This document shows, piece after piece, positions 8,748 through 17,241 of a stretch of 64,000 nucleotides of DNA. The notes below the pieces were generated by a model. The model was not told the DNA's origin and did no database searches. It worked only from the letters and a program-made list of their open reading frames with translations. Within the stretch, counting starts at the first letter, position 1; each line of letters opens with the position of its first letter. The position numbers and the translations under genes are program-made. The DNA is from Desulfovibrio sp. (lineage in GTDB: Bacteria > Desulfobacterota > Desulfovibrionia > Desulfovibrionales > Desulfovibrionaceae). The stretch lies in assembly GCF_019422935.1 (NCBI RefSeq), contig NZ_JAHZCJ010000003.1, forward strand, positions 243,361-307,360. Direction: 5' to 3'.

Positions 8748-11111
8748 TCAGGCGTTGGCGGCATGGGCAAAGGTGTCCGCAGCTTTTTCCTGCGGGGCGG
8801 CCTGCTGCACATTGGTCACGTTCTTTTTCGAACGGTCGCGCAGGCTCTGCAACACGGCATCGCGGGGGCCGTCCAGCTTGACCTGTCCGCCTTCCATAAC
8901 AATGAGCCGATCCACTATGCGCAGCATGGAGAGCCGGTGGGTCACAAGCACAAGTGTGCGCCCGCCAATGACCGATTGCAGCCTTTTTTGCAGCAGCATT
9001 TCTGAATCCGTATCCATATTGCTGGTGGGCTCGTCCAGAATGAGCACCTCAGGGTCGCGCACCAAAGCGCGCGCCAGAGCCACCGCCTGACGCTGCCCGC
9101 CAGAAAGCGCCTTGCCCTGCTCGCCCACCTGCGCGGCAAATCCAGCGGGATTATTGCGCAAAAAGTCTGTGACGCCAGCCAGGGAGGCGGCGCGCAGAAT
9201 GAGGTGATCGTTGATGGTGGGATCCCCCAGGGCGATGTTTTCGCGAATGCTGCCGTAAAACAGCACCACATCCTGCGGCAGCACGCCCACGCGGCCGCGC
9301 AGCTCCATGCTGGGAATCTGCCTGATGTCCACATCGCCAAACTTCACCGCTCCTTCCTTGGGCTGATAGAGGCCGATAAGGAGCTTTGACAGCGTGCTTT
9401 TGCCAGATCCCATGGGCCCGATAATGCCCACGCGTTCACCCGGCTCAATACGTAGTGAAACATGCTCCAGAGCCAGCCGTTCCTGCCGGGGATAGGCAAA
9501 AGAAACCCCTTCCAACGTGAATGAAGGGCGCAGCATGCCAAAATCCATGCAGGTCTTTTCCGTCTGATTTTCGGAAGGCAGCATCATCAGCATGTCCAGC
9601 GCCTTGAGGGCCACATGCGAATTTTGCAGGCGGGTGAGCAGGGAGGCCATCTGGAGCAGCGGGGCCATGGTGCGCCCCACCAGGATATTGCAGCCGATAA
9701 GCGCGCCCATTGTCATGAGGCCATCAGATATGCGGTACACGCCCCACACCACCATGGCCACGGTAACCAGCTGGGTAATGAGCATGGAAGATGTGACCGC
9801 AAGGTTGTTATACTTGCGGGATTCGCTGTTGGAGCGGGCCGAAAGGCCTACCACAGATTCCCATAGCTTCTGCATACGGCTTTCGGCCATGCAGGATTTG
9901 AGCGTTTCCAGCCCGCCCACAATTTCCACCAGCAGGGCGTTTTTTTGCATGTTCTGCTTGTAGCTCGCTTCGGCGCTCATGCGCGAACGGTGCTGGAGCA
10001 GCAGACCAATGCCGATCATGATGGGCATGGCTCCAATGGACAGCAGCACCATAGGGCCACCAATGAAGGCCGTAAGCAGCAGAAAAATAACCAGAAAAGG
10101 CAGGTCGATGCAGGCAAGCAGGCTTGAGGAACTGAAAAATTCGCGCAGCTGCTCAAATTCGCGCAGGTTGTTGACCAGCGCGCCCGTGGATTCGGGCTTG
10201 GCGTCCAGCCGCATGGAAAGCACTTTTTCCACCAGCGAACTGGAAAGAACGATATCCGCATTGCGGCCAGCCACATCCACAAAATGGGTGCGCAGGGCCG
10301 AAAGCATAAAATTGAATAGATAGATGATGCAGATGCCGCTTGCCAGCACCCACAGTGTTTCTATGGCATTGTTGGGAACCACGCGGTCATAGACATTCAT
10401 AACAAACAGCGGGCTGCCCACGGCAATGAGATTGATGACCACGCTGGCCAGGGCCACGTGCCTGTAGATGGGCGCGTAATAGCGCAGCACATCCCAGAAC
10501 CAGCGCTTGCCGCGGGCAATGCTGAGGCGTTCGGAACGGTCATCCGGCGCAGCTTCCACTGCGGCAAAGAGCGCATAGCCGGAGTATTCGTCCGTCAAGG
10601 CCTCTACTGGCACCAACTGTGTGCTTTCACTGGTTTCCGGAAAAATCACCTCGGCCATGTCGCCGTCAAGGGCGGTGAGCACGCACGAACGGTCGTGGGA
10701 GAGCAACAGAATGCACGGCAGCACAAGGCCTGGAATATCTGCAATATCAGGACGATAAGCGATACGCCCGGCCAGCCCCGCCTTGCGGGCCGCCCGCAGG
10801 CAGGCCTGAGGCGTTACCTTGCTGCCCGAAAGCCCGGCCATAAGCACATGCGGCGACACTGCTCGCCCGCGCAAACGCAGCAAAACAGAAAGACTGCGCA
10901 ACAAGCCGGGCATGAAGTCCACGTCTGAAGGCCGCAACGGCCCCATGCTCGGCGCAGTGCGCGGTGCCGGGGCAGAGCCGAGCCCTGCTGCGCCGGGGTC
11001 TTGCCCCGGTGTCGTGTCTGCTGTTTTTTGCGGAGCCCGGCTGCCGCCGGATTCCTGTTCAGGTGATGTGGGCCGTGCCTTTTCCTCTGAATCCGCGGAA
11101 ATTGTATCCAT
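8748..11111 (-). CDS. Type I secretion ABC exporter with C39-like domain (LapB/RtxB type)
   Basis: 787 aa. Order: a Pro/Ser/Gly-rich N-terminus (about 1-65), a C39-peptidase-like domain (about 66-185) with no catalytic Cys at the expected place (reads RGRAVSPHVLMAGL), six membrane segments (about 220-500) and an ATPase domain. The ATPase has Walker A GPMGSGKST (565-573), signature LSGGQ (about 669-673), Walker B VLILDEP (689-695) and the switch His in THRLS (His725). The inactive C39-like domain is typical of exporters for large RTX adhesins and toxins with uncleaved C-terminal signals. It leads the operon exporter-adaptor-receptor-glycosyltransferase. The substrate gene is not in this window. 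Confidence 0.92.
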   Translation of the reverse strand: MDTISADSEEKARPTSPEQESGGSRAPQKTADTTPGQDPGAAGLGSAPAPRTAPSMGPLRPSDVDFMPGLLRSLSVLLRLRGRAVSPHVLMAGLSGSKVTPQACLRAARKAGLAGRIAYRPDIADIPGLVLPCILLLSHDRSCVLTALDGDMAEVIFPETSESTQLVPVEALTDEYSGYALFAAVEAAPDDRSERLSIARGKRWFWDVLRYYAPIYRHVALASVVINLIAVGSPLFVMNVYDRVVPNNAIETLWVLASGICIIYLFNFMLSALRTHFVDVAGRNADIVLSSSLVEKVLSMRLDAKPESTGALVNNLREFEQLREFFSSSSLLACIDLPFLVIFLLLTAFIGGPMVLLSIGAMPIMIGIGLLLQHRSRMSAEASYKQNMQKNALLVEIVGGLETLKSCMAESRMQKLWESVVGLSARSNSESRKYNNLAVTSSMLITQLVTVAMVVWGVYRISDGLMTMGALIGCNILVGRTMAPLLQMASLLTRLQNSHVALKALDMLMMLPSENQTEKTCMDFGMLRPSFTLEGVSFAYPRQERLALEHVSLRIEPGERVGIIGPMGSGKSTLSKLLIGLYQPKEGAVKFGDVDIRQIPSMELRGRVGVLPQDVVLFYGSIRENIALGDPTINDHLILRAASLAGVTDFLRNNPAGFAAQVGEQGKALSGGQRQAVALARALVRDPEVLILDEPTSNMDTDSEMLLQKRLQSVIGGRTLVLVTHRLSMLRIVDRLIVMEGGQVKLDGPRDAVLQSLRDRSKKNVTNVQQAAPQEKAADTFAHAANA

Positions 11112-11291
11112 GCATATTCCATTGATGCTGATGGGGATAAATCGGCATCAGCCTTTCGTTATCATCGCGCAGAGCGGCAAAGCCCTTCCCTTGAGAGGAT
11201 TCACCCTACAGGCAAGAGTCACAAGGCGCGCCGCATGGCTCAGCTAATGATCCCGGCCAGGTAAAGAAGGGTTTGCGCCCTTAAAAAAGCG

Positions 11292-11322
11292 CCGCATGCC
11301 CCGGCTTAACCGGGGCATGCGG
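11292..11322 (-). terminator. Strong intrinsic terminator after the TolC-like gene
   Basis: A perfect 13-bp stem (CCGCATGCCCCGG, 11292-11304, with its complement 11310-11322) encloses a 5-nt loop. On the minus strand it is followed by a run of six T. It lies 9 nt past the TolC-like stop and so separates that gene from the ABC exporter gene, which must have its own promoter in about 11112-11291. Confidence 0.9.
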
Positions 11323-11331
11323 AAAGGATTA

Positions 11332-12732
11332 TCAGTTGAACCAGCCAGGAGCGAACTCCTCGCGGGGATCTTCCGGTTCCTTGGGCGCGCTCTGCCCAAG
11401 TGGCCCGGTGTTGATGGACATTTCTGGCAGCATATTGCCCGTGAGCGCTGATAACCTGTACGCGCCCACAAGAATATTGCCCCGAGCTGTCTCTGCCTGG
11501 GTTGCAGAGTTGTACAGCTCACTTTCTGTATCCAGCACGTCCAGAATACTGCGTTTGCCAATCTGGAACTGTTCGATATAGGCAGTGCGCGTGTACTTGT
11601 TGTACTCTATGGCTTTGGAATAGTGGTTGTACTGTTCCTGGGCAGCAAGATAGTTGACCCAGGTGCTGTCCACATCAAGTTTGAGATCATCAATAAAATT
11701 GTACATTACCTGACGCGATTGGCGCATGCGGGCCGAGGCGGCGCGGCGCTCGGCCACGTCTGCCCCGCTGTTGAAGACATTCCAGCGCACTACGCCCATG
11801 ACGTCAAAACTGTACACCCAGCGATCACTTGTGCCGCCAAGGTTGGTATAGTTGGGGCCTGCCTCGAGGTTGAGCGCGGGCGAAAAGGCCGAATCCGCCA
11901 GTTCACGCTCGGCGCGCGAGGCGCGGATATCCTGCAGATAGGCGGCAAGTTTGGGGTTGCTTTTTTTGGCCTTTTCCAGAACCGCCTGCGATGCGGTGTA
12001 AAGCTGGGGCGGCATGGTCACGGTCTGCAAACGGCTGGCCGCTGGCAAGCCGGTGAGCCGGGTATAGGTTTCCTCGGCCACAAGCAGGGATGCCTTGGCT
12101 TCAGAAAGGCTTGAAAGCGCCCGCTGCAAGCGCGACTGCGCCTGGGTTACGTCTGCGGCAGTGTCCGCGCCAAGGCTGGCGCGATCCTGGGCCTGCCCCA
12201 CAAGAGATTTGTGGTGGGCCACGTTTTCTTCGGAAAGTTCGTAGATTTTTCTGCGGCGCAGTAAATCAATATGCGCGATAATCGCATCAAGAGAAAGCGA
12301 CGTCGCCGTATCGAATACACGGTATTTTTGGGATTCGAGGGTAGATTTGGCAGTGCGAACGCGGGAACGGGTGGCAAAACCATCCCATATGGGTTGCACA
12401 AGCTGGGCGCTGTAGCCCACCTTGCCCCACATCTGCGAATCAAGGTTCTGGCTGCGGGTGCTTGAATCGCTCAAAACGCTGCCGCCAGCCTGCCCTGTAA
12501 CGTCAACACGGGGGCCAAAACCAGCCTGAGCGCGCCTTACCTCATGATCCAGCACCTCACGGTTTTCGATCATGCCTCGCAGATTGTGGTGATTACGCAG
12601 CACTCCATAGATGGAGTCCTCGACCGAAAGAGGCTTCCCCGCAGGCGGGGGCGGGGGATAACCGGTTTCAGCCGCAGTGGCCGCCGTTGCCAAAAGCAGG
12701 GAAAAAAGTACTCCCCAGATAATCTGTTTCAC
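11332..12732 (-). CDS. TolC-family outer-membrane channel for type I secretion
   Basis: 466 aa with a signal peptide (about residues 1-20, ending ATAATAA). It has two OEP-type helical repeats with the alternating strand and coiled-coil pattern of TolC/LapE proteins. It should form the outer-membrane duct for the adjacent ABC exporter and HlyD-like adaptor. The start codon is GTG at 12732-12730, set by GAGGAG 6 nt upstream and by the signal peptide beginning immediately. Although it belongs functionally with the exporter genes, a strong terminator follows it, so the stoichiometry of channel to exporter may be set separately. Confidence 0.9.
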   Translation of the reverse strand: MKQIIWGVLFSLLLATAATAAETGYPPPPPAGKPLSVEDSIYGVLRNHHNLRGMIENREVLDHEVRRAQAGFGPRVDVTGQAGGSVLSDSSTRSQNLDSQMWGKVGYSAQLVQPIWDGFATRSRVRTAKSTLESQKYRVFDTATSLSLDAIIAHIDLLRRRKIYELSEENVAHHKSLVGQAQDRASLGADTAADVTQAQSRLQRALSSLSEAKASLLVAEETYTRLTGLPAASRLQTVTMPPQLYTASQAVLEKAKKSNPKLAAYLQDIRASRAERELADSAFSPALNLEAGPNYTNLGGTSDRWVYSFDVMGVVRWNVFNSGADVAERRAASARMRQSRQVMYNFIDDLKLDVDSTWVNYLAAQEQYNHYSKAIEYNKYTRTAYIEQFQIGKRSILDVLDTESELYNSATQAETARGNILVGAYRLSALTGNMLPEMSINTGPLGQSAPKEPEDPREEFAPGWFN

Positions 12733-13082
12733 AGTTGACTCCTCAGCTTGAAGAATGCACCGTCCGCATTCTCCCGCTTGTGGGCATATCGACCAGTATG
12801 GACCACATTACACAGATGGCAGAGTCCCTTCCCCACCCATATAACGACATGCCTTGTATTAGCTGTAACCACTTAGTCCCTGCCCTGCAAGATATTTAGA
12901 TACCTTTCAAATGATCGGAAACAGCAAAAGGCCACTACACGAACTATATTTATCCACAAAAAATTTGTATAATAAATATTTAATTACTTTTAAAATACAC
13001 CAAGGCACGCAGCAGTCATGCTGCCCTGCAACGGTGACGGCTCCGCGTCAGGCGCATGTACGATCTGACATTTGCATTTCTG
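12733..13082. other. Gene-free 350-base stretch upstream of the TolC-like gene and beside the IS200-type element
   Basis: It becomes distinctly AT-rich at about 12900-13010. It should hold the promoter of the TolC-like gene, but I could not choose a convincing pair. TTACAG with a downstream TTATAT on the minus strand is the best guess. The right part (about 13020-13082) probably belongs to the IS200-type element; TGACG (13035-13039) and CGTCA (13046-13050) could form a short hairpin there. Confidence 0.4.
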
Positions 13083-13541
13083 TTACTTGCAGCCCGTAAA
13101 CGGGCTTCCTGGGTACGGGAGACTCAGTTGATCCCCGAGTTTATCTCGATCCAGCTGTTTCTTTATGTAATCTTGTATCTTAGCCGTATTTTTGCCTACT
13201 GTATCTACATAAAAGCCACGGCACCAAAACTCACGGCTACGGTATTTAAATTTGAGATCGCCGAATTGCTCATAGAGCATCAAACTACTTTTACCTTTTA
13301 AGTACCCCATAAAACTCGATACGCTTATTTTCGGGGGTATCTCAAGCAGCATGCGGATATAGTCAGGGCAGCATTCTGCTTCTAGTATTTTTACATCTTT
13401 CCACTCACACAGCTTACGTAAAATATCCCCTACTGCCCGCCTTTTCTCACCATAGAACACTTGTCTACGATATTTGGGGGCAAAGACGATGTGATATTTA
13501 CAGTTCCACTTTGTGTGAGCTAAACTTTTTGCGTCACCCAT
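13083..13541 (-). CDS. tnpA: IS200-type transposase TnpA with mutated HUH motif (probably inactive)
   Basis: 152 aa, full length for IS200 TnpA, starting MGDAKSLAHTKWNCKYHIVF and ending GSPFTGCK. This family cuts and joins single-stranded DNA using a tyrosine and a metal held by a His-hydrophobic-His pair. The tyrosine is present (Tyr125 in QDYIKKQ). The motif that should read PDHIHML reads PDYIRML, with Tyr61 and Arg63 in place of both histidines. The codons are TAT and CGC, each one transition from a His codon. The frame is otherwise intact, so this looks like a recent inactivation by point mutation. The ribosome-binding site AAAAGGAGG lies 5 nt before ATG within the 3' arm of a hairpin. 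Confidence 0.92.
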   Translation of the reverse strand: MGDAKSLAHTKWNCKYHIVFAPKYRRQVFYGEKRRAVGDILRKLCEWKDVKILEAECCPDYIRMLLEIPPKISVSSFMGYLKGKSSLMLYEQFGDLKFKYRSREFWCRGFYVDTVGKNTAKIQDYIKKQLDRDKLGDQLSLPYPGSPFTGCK

Positions 13542-13547
13542 TGTGAC

Positions 13548-13611
13548 CTCCTTTTGATTTGTTTCGTTTGCAGTTGCCAGACCGCAAGTCGTTGTAACAA
13601 ATCAAAAGGAG
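13548..13611 (-). promoter_or_regulatory. Translation-repressing hairpin in the tnpA leader
   Basis: A perfect 16-bp inverted repeat (13548-13563 and 13596-13611, arm CTCCTTTTGATTTGTT) with a 32-nt loop. In the tnpA transcript the 3' arm contains the GGAG of the ribosome-binding site, so folding hides it. Similar leader structures keep IS200 transposase expression very low; that is known for the family, not shown here. Confidence 0.8.
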
Positions 13612-13623
13612 TTTTGCTGACAT

Positions 13624-13639
13624 GCTTAAAGCTTTAAGC
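13624..13639. repeat. 16-bp perfect palindrome at the IS200-type element end
   Basis: GCTTAAAGCTTTAAGC reads the same on both strands. It is placed between the tnpA leader hairpin and the GC-rich hairpin, where a subterminal recognition structure of the element is expected. Confidence 0.5.
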
Positions 13640-13646
13640 TTCACGG

Positions 13647-13669
13647 AACCCCCCGCCTAGCGGGGGGTT
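13647..13669 (+). terminator. Terminator-like GC hairpin
   Basis: AACCCCCCGC (13647-13656) pairs with GCGGGGGGTT (13660-13669) across a 3-nt loop. Ts follow on the plus strand. IS200 elements often carry such a hairpin near the left end, where it shields the element from outside transcription. Confidence 0.6.
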
Positions 13670-13680
13670 TTCTACATACA

Positions 13681-13711
13681 AAAAAGGCCCCGAAAAAAAT
13701 TCGAAGCCTTT
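13681..13711 (-). terminator. Intrinsic terminator of the FmdE/MoeA-like gene
   Basis: AAAGGC and GCCTTT arms with an inner GAA/TTC pair enclose an A-rich loop. On the minus strand a T-run follows. It lies about 42 nt after the FmdE/MoeA-like stop. Confidence 0.65.
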
Positions 13712-13752
13712 GCAAAAAAAAACCTGTTCGCTTTTGCGCACCGAGCGCAGTC

Positions 13753-15450
13753 TTATTTACCGAACCAGCACTTGGGGTAGGTGCATGTATGGCATGCCAG
13801 GCAGTAGCCGCCCTCGCCCATGCGGGCCGCCTCGGCGCGGGTCAAGCCACGGCCTGCCAGCATGTGCGGCAACACCAGATCAAGGAAGGTTGTTTTAAAA
13901 TACAGGGCGCAGGCGGGCACGCCCAGTACCTGCATATCCCCCTGCGGGCCGGGTATGCGGCCCATGAGACTCATGGTGCCGGGCAGGATGGGCACGCCGT
14001 GCAGCACGTCTGTCAGGCCAGCTTCCACAAGGGCCTGACGGGTCACGTCGTCCGGGTCAACGGAAAGCCCGCCCGTGGTGATCAGCAGGTCGGCCCCGGC
14101 CTCGCGCATGGCGGCCACGGAGGCCTGCATCATGGCTTTGTCGTCCGGTACGATGTCGGTGCGCACCACTGTGCAGTCCAGCATGCTGACCTTGGCGGTG
14201 ATGACAGGAATGAACTTGTCTTCAATAATCCCCTGAAAAACTTCGGTTCCGGTCACAAGAATGCCCACGCGGGCCTTGCGCAGGGGCAATACGCGGAACA
14301 AAGGCCCGCCTTCCAGCGCCTCAAGCGCCTGACCAAGCCGCTCACGCGTGATATGGAGCGGGATGGCGCGGGTGCCGCAAAGCGGGCCGCCCTGCTTGAC
14401 CAGGGTTCCATCCTGACGCGAGGCCACCATGACCTCGGGCACCAGATTGAACCGCGTCATGCGCTCCACATCCACACAGAAAAGCCCGTTACAGGCAGCC
14501 TTGAAATCTATCTTGCCTTCATGGGGCGGCAGTTCGTAGGTAACGCCTTCGCCAGCCATGCGGCGCGCAAAAATTTCCGCCACTTCATTTTCGTGCACCA
14601 GAGCACGAGGATCATCAGGGGATACCTGCACGCTGACCGGGGCGTCATCATCTGTAATGGCCACATGGAAGCGGCCCATCTGCTGCAAGCGGCAGATATC
14701 ACCTACAGAAATACGCTGTCCGGCCTTGAATTCCGGCCCCTTGAACTGGCCGGGATCAATGCGGGTCATGTCGTGAGCCACGGTCTTGCCCACGGCTTCT
14801 TCCACAGGTACAACACGAACCCCCGTTGTGGCCTTGTGGTGTTCTGCGGCAAGGGCCTGACAATCTTCCTTAAGTTCCCGCCGCGCCAGCACATAGGGGG
14901 CCTCGCCCTGACAGCCACGGCATACGGGGCCGTCTTCCACCGGGTAGGCCTCGCCGCACACAGGGCAGCACAAAATGCGTGTCATGTGCTTGTGCCCCAT
15001 AAACCGCCGCTTGACCGTGATGGGCTCCACCTTGCAGATGCTGTCGCCCGCAGCTTCAATTTCTGATTCCAGCAGGGCGATATCCTGATCTTTTTTGGCC
15101 TTTTCCTTAAAGAACCAGGCCTTGAGTTCGGGATAGGCGGCCATCTTCACCGGATCCAGGCTCACGCGCACACCCTCGCCCGTGTGCTTGTCAAACAGCG
15201 AAACTGCGTAGCGGCCCAGATTGTGAATCTTCATCCAGTTGTTGCCGATACTGCACAAGGTGAGCAACTGCACCGCGTCAGGCAGACACTTGCCCGATTC
15301 CACCACGGCCTCAAACAGTGTGCCCTCGGGCAGATGGCGCTTGGCAAGCTCCACCATATAACCGCCCACAAGCAGGCCCGGTGCGGCATAGCCGTGAAAA
15401 TTCTCGGCAAGGCGATGAAATTCCTTAAACGTATAAGCCCCAATATCCAT
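13753..15450 (-). CDS. FmdE-MoeA-like molybdopterin protein with zinc ribbon and Cys-rich tail
   Basis: 565 aa, cytoplasmic. Order: FmdE-like domain (about 1-150, with HGYAAPGLLVGGYM near the start), zinc-ribbon CPVC/CRGC (Cys162, 165, 177, 180), a MoeA-like region (about 205-380), a MoCF_biosynth domain with LVTGTEVFQG and LLITTGGLSVDPDD (about 390-545), and a C-terminal Cys cluster in GGYCLACHTCTYPKCWF. FmdE takes its name from molybdenum formylmethanofuran dehydrogenase operons; MoeA-type domains insert molybdenum into adenylated molybdopterin. GGAG lies 6 nt before the ATG. mobA lies directly upstream in the same direction, which supports a role in molybdenum or tungsten cofactor supply, perhaps for formate dehydrogenases. 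The exact reaction is not established. Confidence 0.82.
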   Translation of the reverse strand: MDIGAYTFKEFHRLAENFHGYAAPGLLVGGYMVELAKRHLPEGTLFEAVVESGKCLPDAVQLLTLCSIGNNWMKIHNLGRYAVSLFDKHTGEGVRVSLDPVKMAAYPELKAWFFKEKAKKDQDIALLESEIEAAGDSICKVEPITVKRRFMGHKHMTRILCCPVCGEAYPVEDGPVCRGCQGEAPYVLARRELKEDCQALAAEHHKATTGVRVVPVEEAVGKTVAHDMTRIDPGQFKGPEFKAGQRISVGDICRLQQMGRFHVAITDDDAPVSVQVSPDDPRALVHENEVAEIFARRMAGEGVTYELPPHEGKIDFKAACNGLFCVDVERMTRFNLVPEVMVASRQDGTLVKQGGPLCGTRAIPLHITRERLGQALEALEGGPLFRVLPLRKARVGILVTGTEVFQGIIEDKFIPVITAKVSMLDCTVVRTDIVPDDKAMMQASVAAMREAGADLLITTGGLSVDPDDVTRQALVEAGLTDVLHGVPILPGTMSLMGRIPGPQGDMQVLGVPACALYFKTTFLDLVLPHMLAGRGLTRAEAARMGEGGYCLACHTCTYPKCWFGK

Positions 15451-15635
15451 GTTTGCTCCAAATCACCGCAGCGGGCTGAACAAAGCCATTGCTCCGGCAG
15501 TGTTTTCACGCGCGTTTTCTCCGCTCGCCCGGGCAGACGCGCAGCCGCGCCGGGTAGCAAATATAGGTTGGCGGCAATTCAGATTCCGCCGGATAATCAC
15601 GATTACTTATATGACCGTGAACTGGCAAAAAGAGA

Positions 15636-16262
15636 CTAATGGGAAGCGCCCAGAATATCCAGCGCCCTTTGAAGGTCAGCGGGGCGGTTCAGATTGAAAA
15701 ACGGACGGGCTTCTTCCGGGCCATAGGGCAAACGGCACTGCCGCTCGAGCGGCACGACCCTGTTGAGCCTGCCGCCGTGGAAGGCCAGCGAATCTTCAAA
15801 CCATGGCAGCGCCGTTGTTTCGTATACGGCGGAAAGAGCCTCGGGTCTGCCGCTGACCACATCCATATAAAGCGTGGCAAGAGTGTCAGCCGGGGCGGCA
15901 TCGCGGGCGGCAAGCAGTTTGCGCAAGGTGAGCGCATCCATAAAGGGCATGTCGCAAGAGAGCGCCAGCACGGCAGAAAATCCCTGCGCCTGCGCCGTGC
16001 GCAGGGCCGCAACCACCCCCGCTACGGGGCCGCAGTCGGTTTTTTCATCAAAAATACACTGATACCCGGCTCGGGGAAGCCCCGGCCTGCACGACACCCA
16101 GCACTGCGGCAGCAAGGCGGCCAGCAGCGTGTGCGTACGGGCCAGCAGATCGGGGCTGTCCGAGCCATAGACCCGCAGCAGCGCCTTGTCGCGGCCCATG
16201 CGCGAGGAAAGCCCCCCCGCCAGCACAACGCCTGCCACGCGGCCCCGCAATGTATCCATCAT
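15636..16262 (-). CDS. mobA: Molybdenum cofactor guanylyltransferase
   Basis: 208 aa. Transfers GMP from GTP to molybdopterin to make the bis-MGD type of cofactor. The N-terminal nucleotide-binding signature LAGGLSSRMGRDKALL (about residues 14-29) and the metal-binding DMPFMDALT segment are present. Length fits the family. GGAGG stands just before two consecutive ATG codons (16262 and 16259); the second has the better spacing, so the true protein may be one residue shorter. It precedes the FmdE/MoeA-like gene on the same strand by about 185 nt. Confidence 0.9.
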   Translation of the reverse strand: MMDTLRGRVAGVVLAGGLSSRMGRDKALLRVYGSDSPDLLARTHTLLAALLPQCWVSCRPGLPRAGYQCIFDEKTDCGPVAGVVAALRTAQAQGFSAVLALSCDMPFMDALTLRKLLAARDAAPADTLATLYMDVVSGRPEALSAVYETTALPWFEDSLAFHGGRLNRVVPLERQCRLPYGPEEARPFFNLNRPADLQRALDILGASH

Positions 16263-16394
16263 GCCTCCTGCCCGGCCAATTGTTCCGCCCTATGATGCTG
16301 CACGTTTGTGTTCTGCGTGCAAAGGGCAATGCGCTGCGGGGCTGAACGCTTTGGTCTTTTTGCACCCCGCAGGCCCCTGTGATAGGGTTTGGCG

Positions 16395-17012
16395 ATGATG
16401 CACCAACAGCCCCCCGCACCGCAAGCCTGCATGAGCGAGTCGGAAATCATTGATTTCCGCTCTGCACCAGTGCAGCGCAAGGCCGTCAGCCTTGCCGCGC
16501 ACTGCGCATCTGAAATGGAACTCATTGAAAAAACTTTTATCTTTGTGCGCGATAGCATTGCCCACTCGGTGGATTGCGGCGGCACTGCTGTTACGTGCAG
16601 CGCATCGGAAGTTCTGCATGTGGGGCAGGGGCTGTGTTATGCCAAGGCGCATCTTCTGGCGGCATTGCTGCGCGCCAACGGTATTGCCGCAGGATTCTGC
16701 TACCAGTTGCTGGGATTTGAAGACGAGCACGATCCCCACCGGGTGCTGCACGGCCTTAATGCCGTATGGATCAGCGAGCAGCAGGTCTGGCGGCGGTTGG
16801 ACGCGAGGGGCAACAAGCCCGGCGTTGACGCGCAGTTTTTGCCAAACGGCCCGGAGCAACTGGCCTTTACTGTGCATCCGCAATGCGGCGAAGTGGACTA
16901 CCCCCATATTTTTGCAGAGCCGGATCCCGGCGTGATTCTGGCCCTGCGCAGCCACTGCACTATGGCCCAACTGCTGCCCCGTCTGCCGCAACAGCTTGCC
17001 TGCTCTGTTTGA
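16395..17012 (+). CDS. Transglutaminase-like cysteine protease-fold protein
   Basis: 205 aa, no signal peptide. A transglutaminase-core triad can be placed at Cys81 (GQGLCYAKAHLL), His119 (LHGLNAVW) and Asp136 (RRLDARGN), in the right order and spacing for that superfamily. Such proteins act as peptidases, amidases or crosslinking enzymes; the substrate here is unknown. The start is one of two adjacent ATGs at 16395/16398; a TTG two codons upstream is less likely. It is divergent from mobA. I considered a LapG-like periplasmic adhesin protease because of the secretion locus, but the lack of an export signal argues against it. Confidence 0.75.
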   Translation: MMHQQPPAPQACMSESEIIDFRSAPVQRKAVSLAAHCASEMELIEKTFIFVRDSIAHSVDCGGTAVTCSASEVLHVGQGLCYAKAHLLAALLRANGIAAGFCYQLLGFEDEHDPHRVLHGLNAVWISEQQVWRRLDARGNKPGVDAQFLPNGPEQLAFTVHPQCGEVDYPHIFAEPDPGVILALRSHCTMAQLLPRLPQQLACSV

Positions 17013-17241
17013 CGCTCCACCGCCCCCCGCACATCCTGCGCCTCCTGCTTGCAGCTTCCCGGCCATCCATGTTCCATACTGCAACTACGTCAGCTGCTTG
17101 CGGCCAATCAGCCCCCGAGGCACGTTGTGCCGCAGGTCAGCATCTGCTATGCTCTGCCCCGCCGCAGGTCAAAGGCCTCGGCGCGAAAGCCTTCCCGGCA
17201 ACGGCCCGCCATGCGGGCAACACAGCCGCAACGGAGAACGC

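Larger units (their letters stand above)
13020..13675 (-). mobile_element. IS200/IS605-family insertion element, single transposase gene, ends approximate
   Basis: A Y1-type tnpA gene is flanked by the hairpins expected of IS200 elements. Upstream of tnpA there is a 16-bp inverted repeat over the ribosome-binding site (13548-13611), a 16-bp palindrome (GCTTAAAGCTTTAAGC, 13624-13639) and a terminator-like GC hairpin (13647-13669). At the other end GCCCG-TAAA-CGGGC (13092-13105) overlaps the end of the gene. Such elements have no terminal inverted repeats and make no target duplication, so exact ends cannot be set from one copy. No tnpB or IscB gene accompanies it. Confidence 0.75.

Noticed and set aside
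16395..17012. LapG-type periplasmic adhesin protease
   Set aside because: The Cys-His-Asp triad fits the wider transglutaminase group, but there is no signal peptide and it lies away from the secretion genes.
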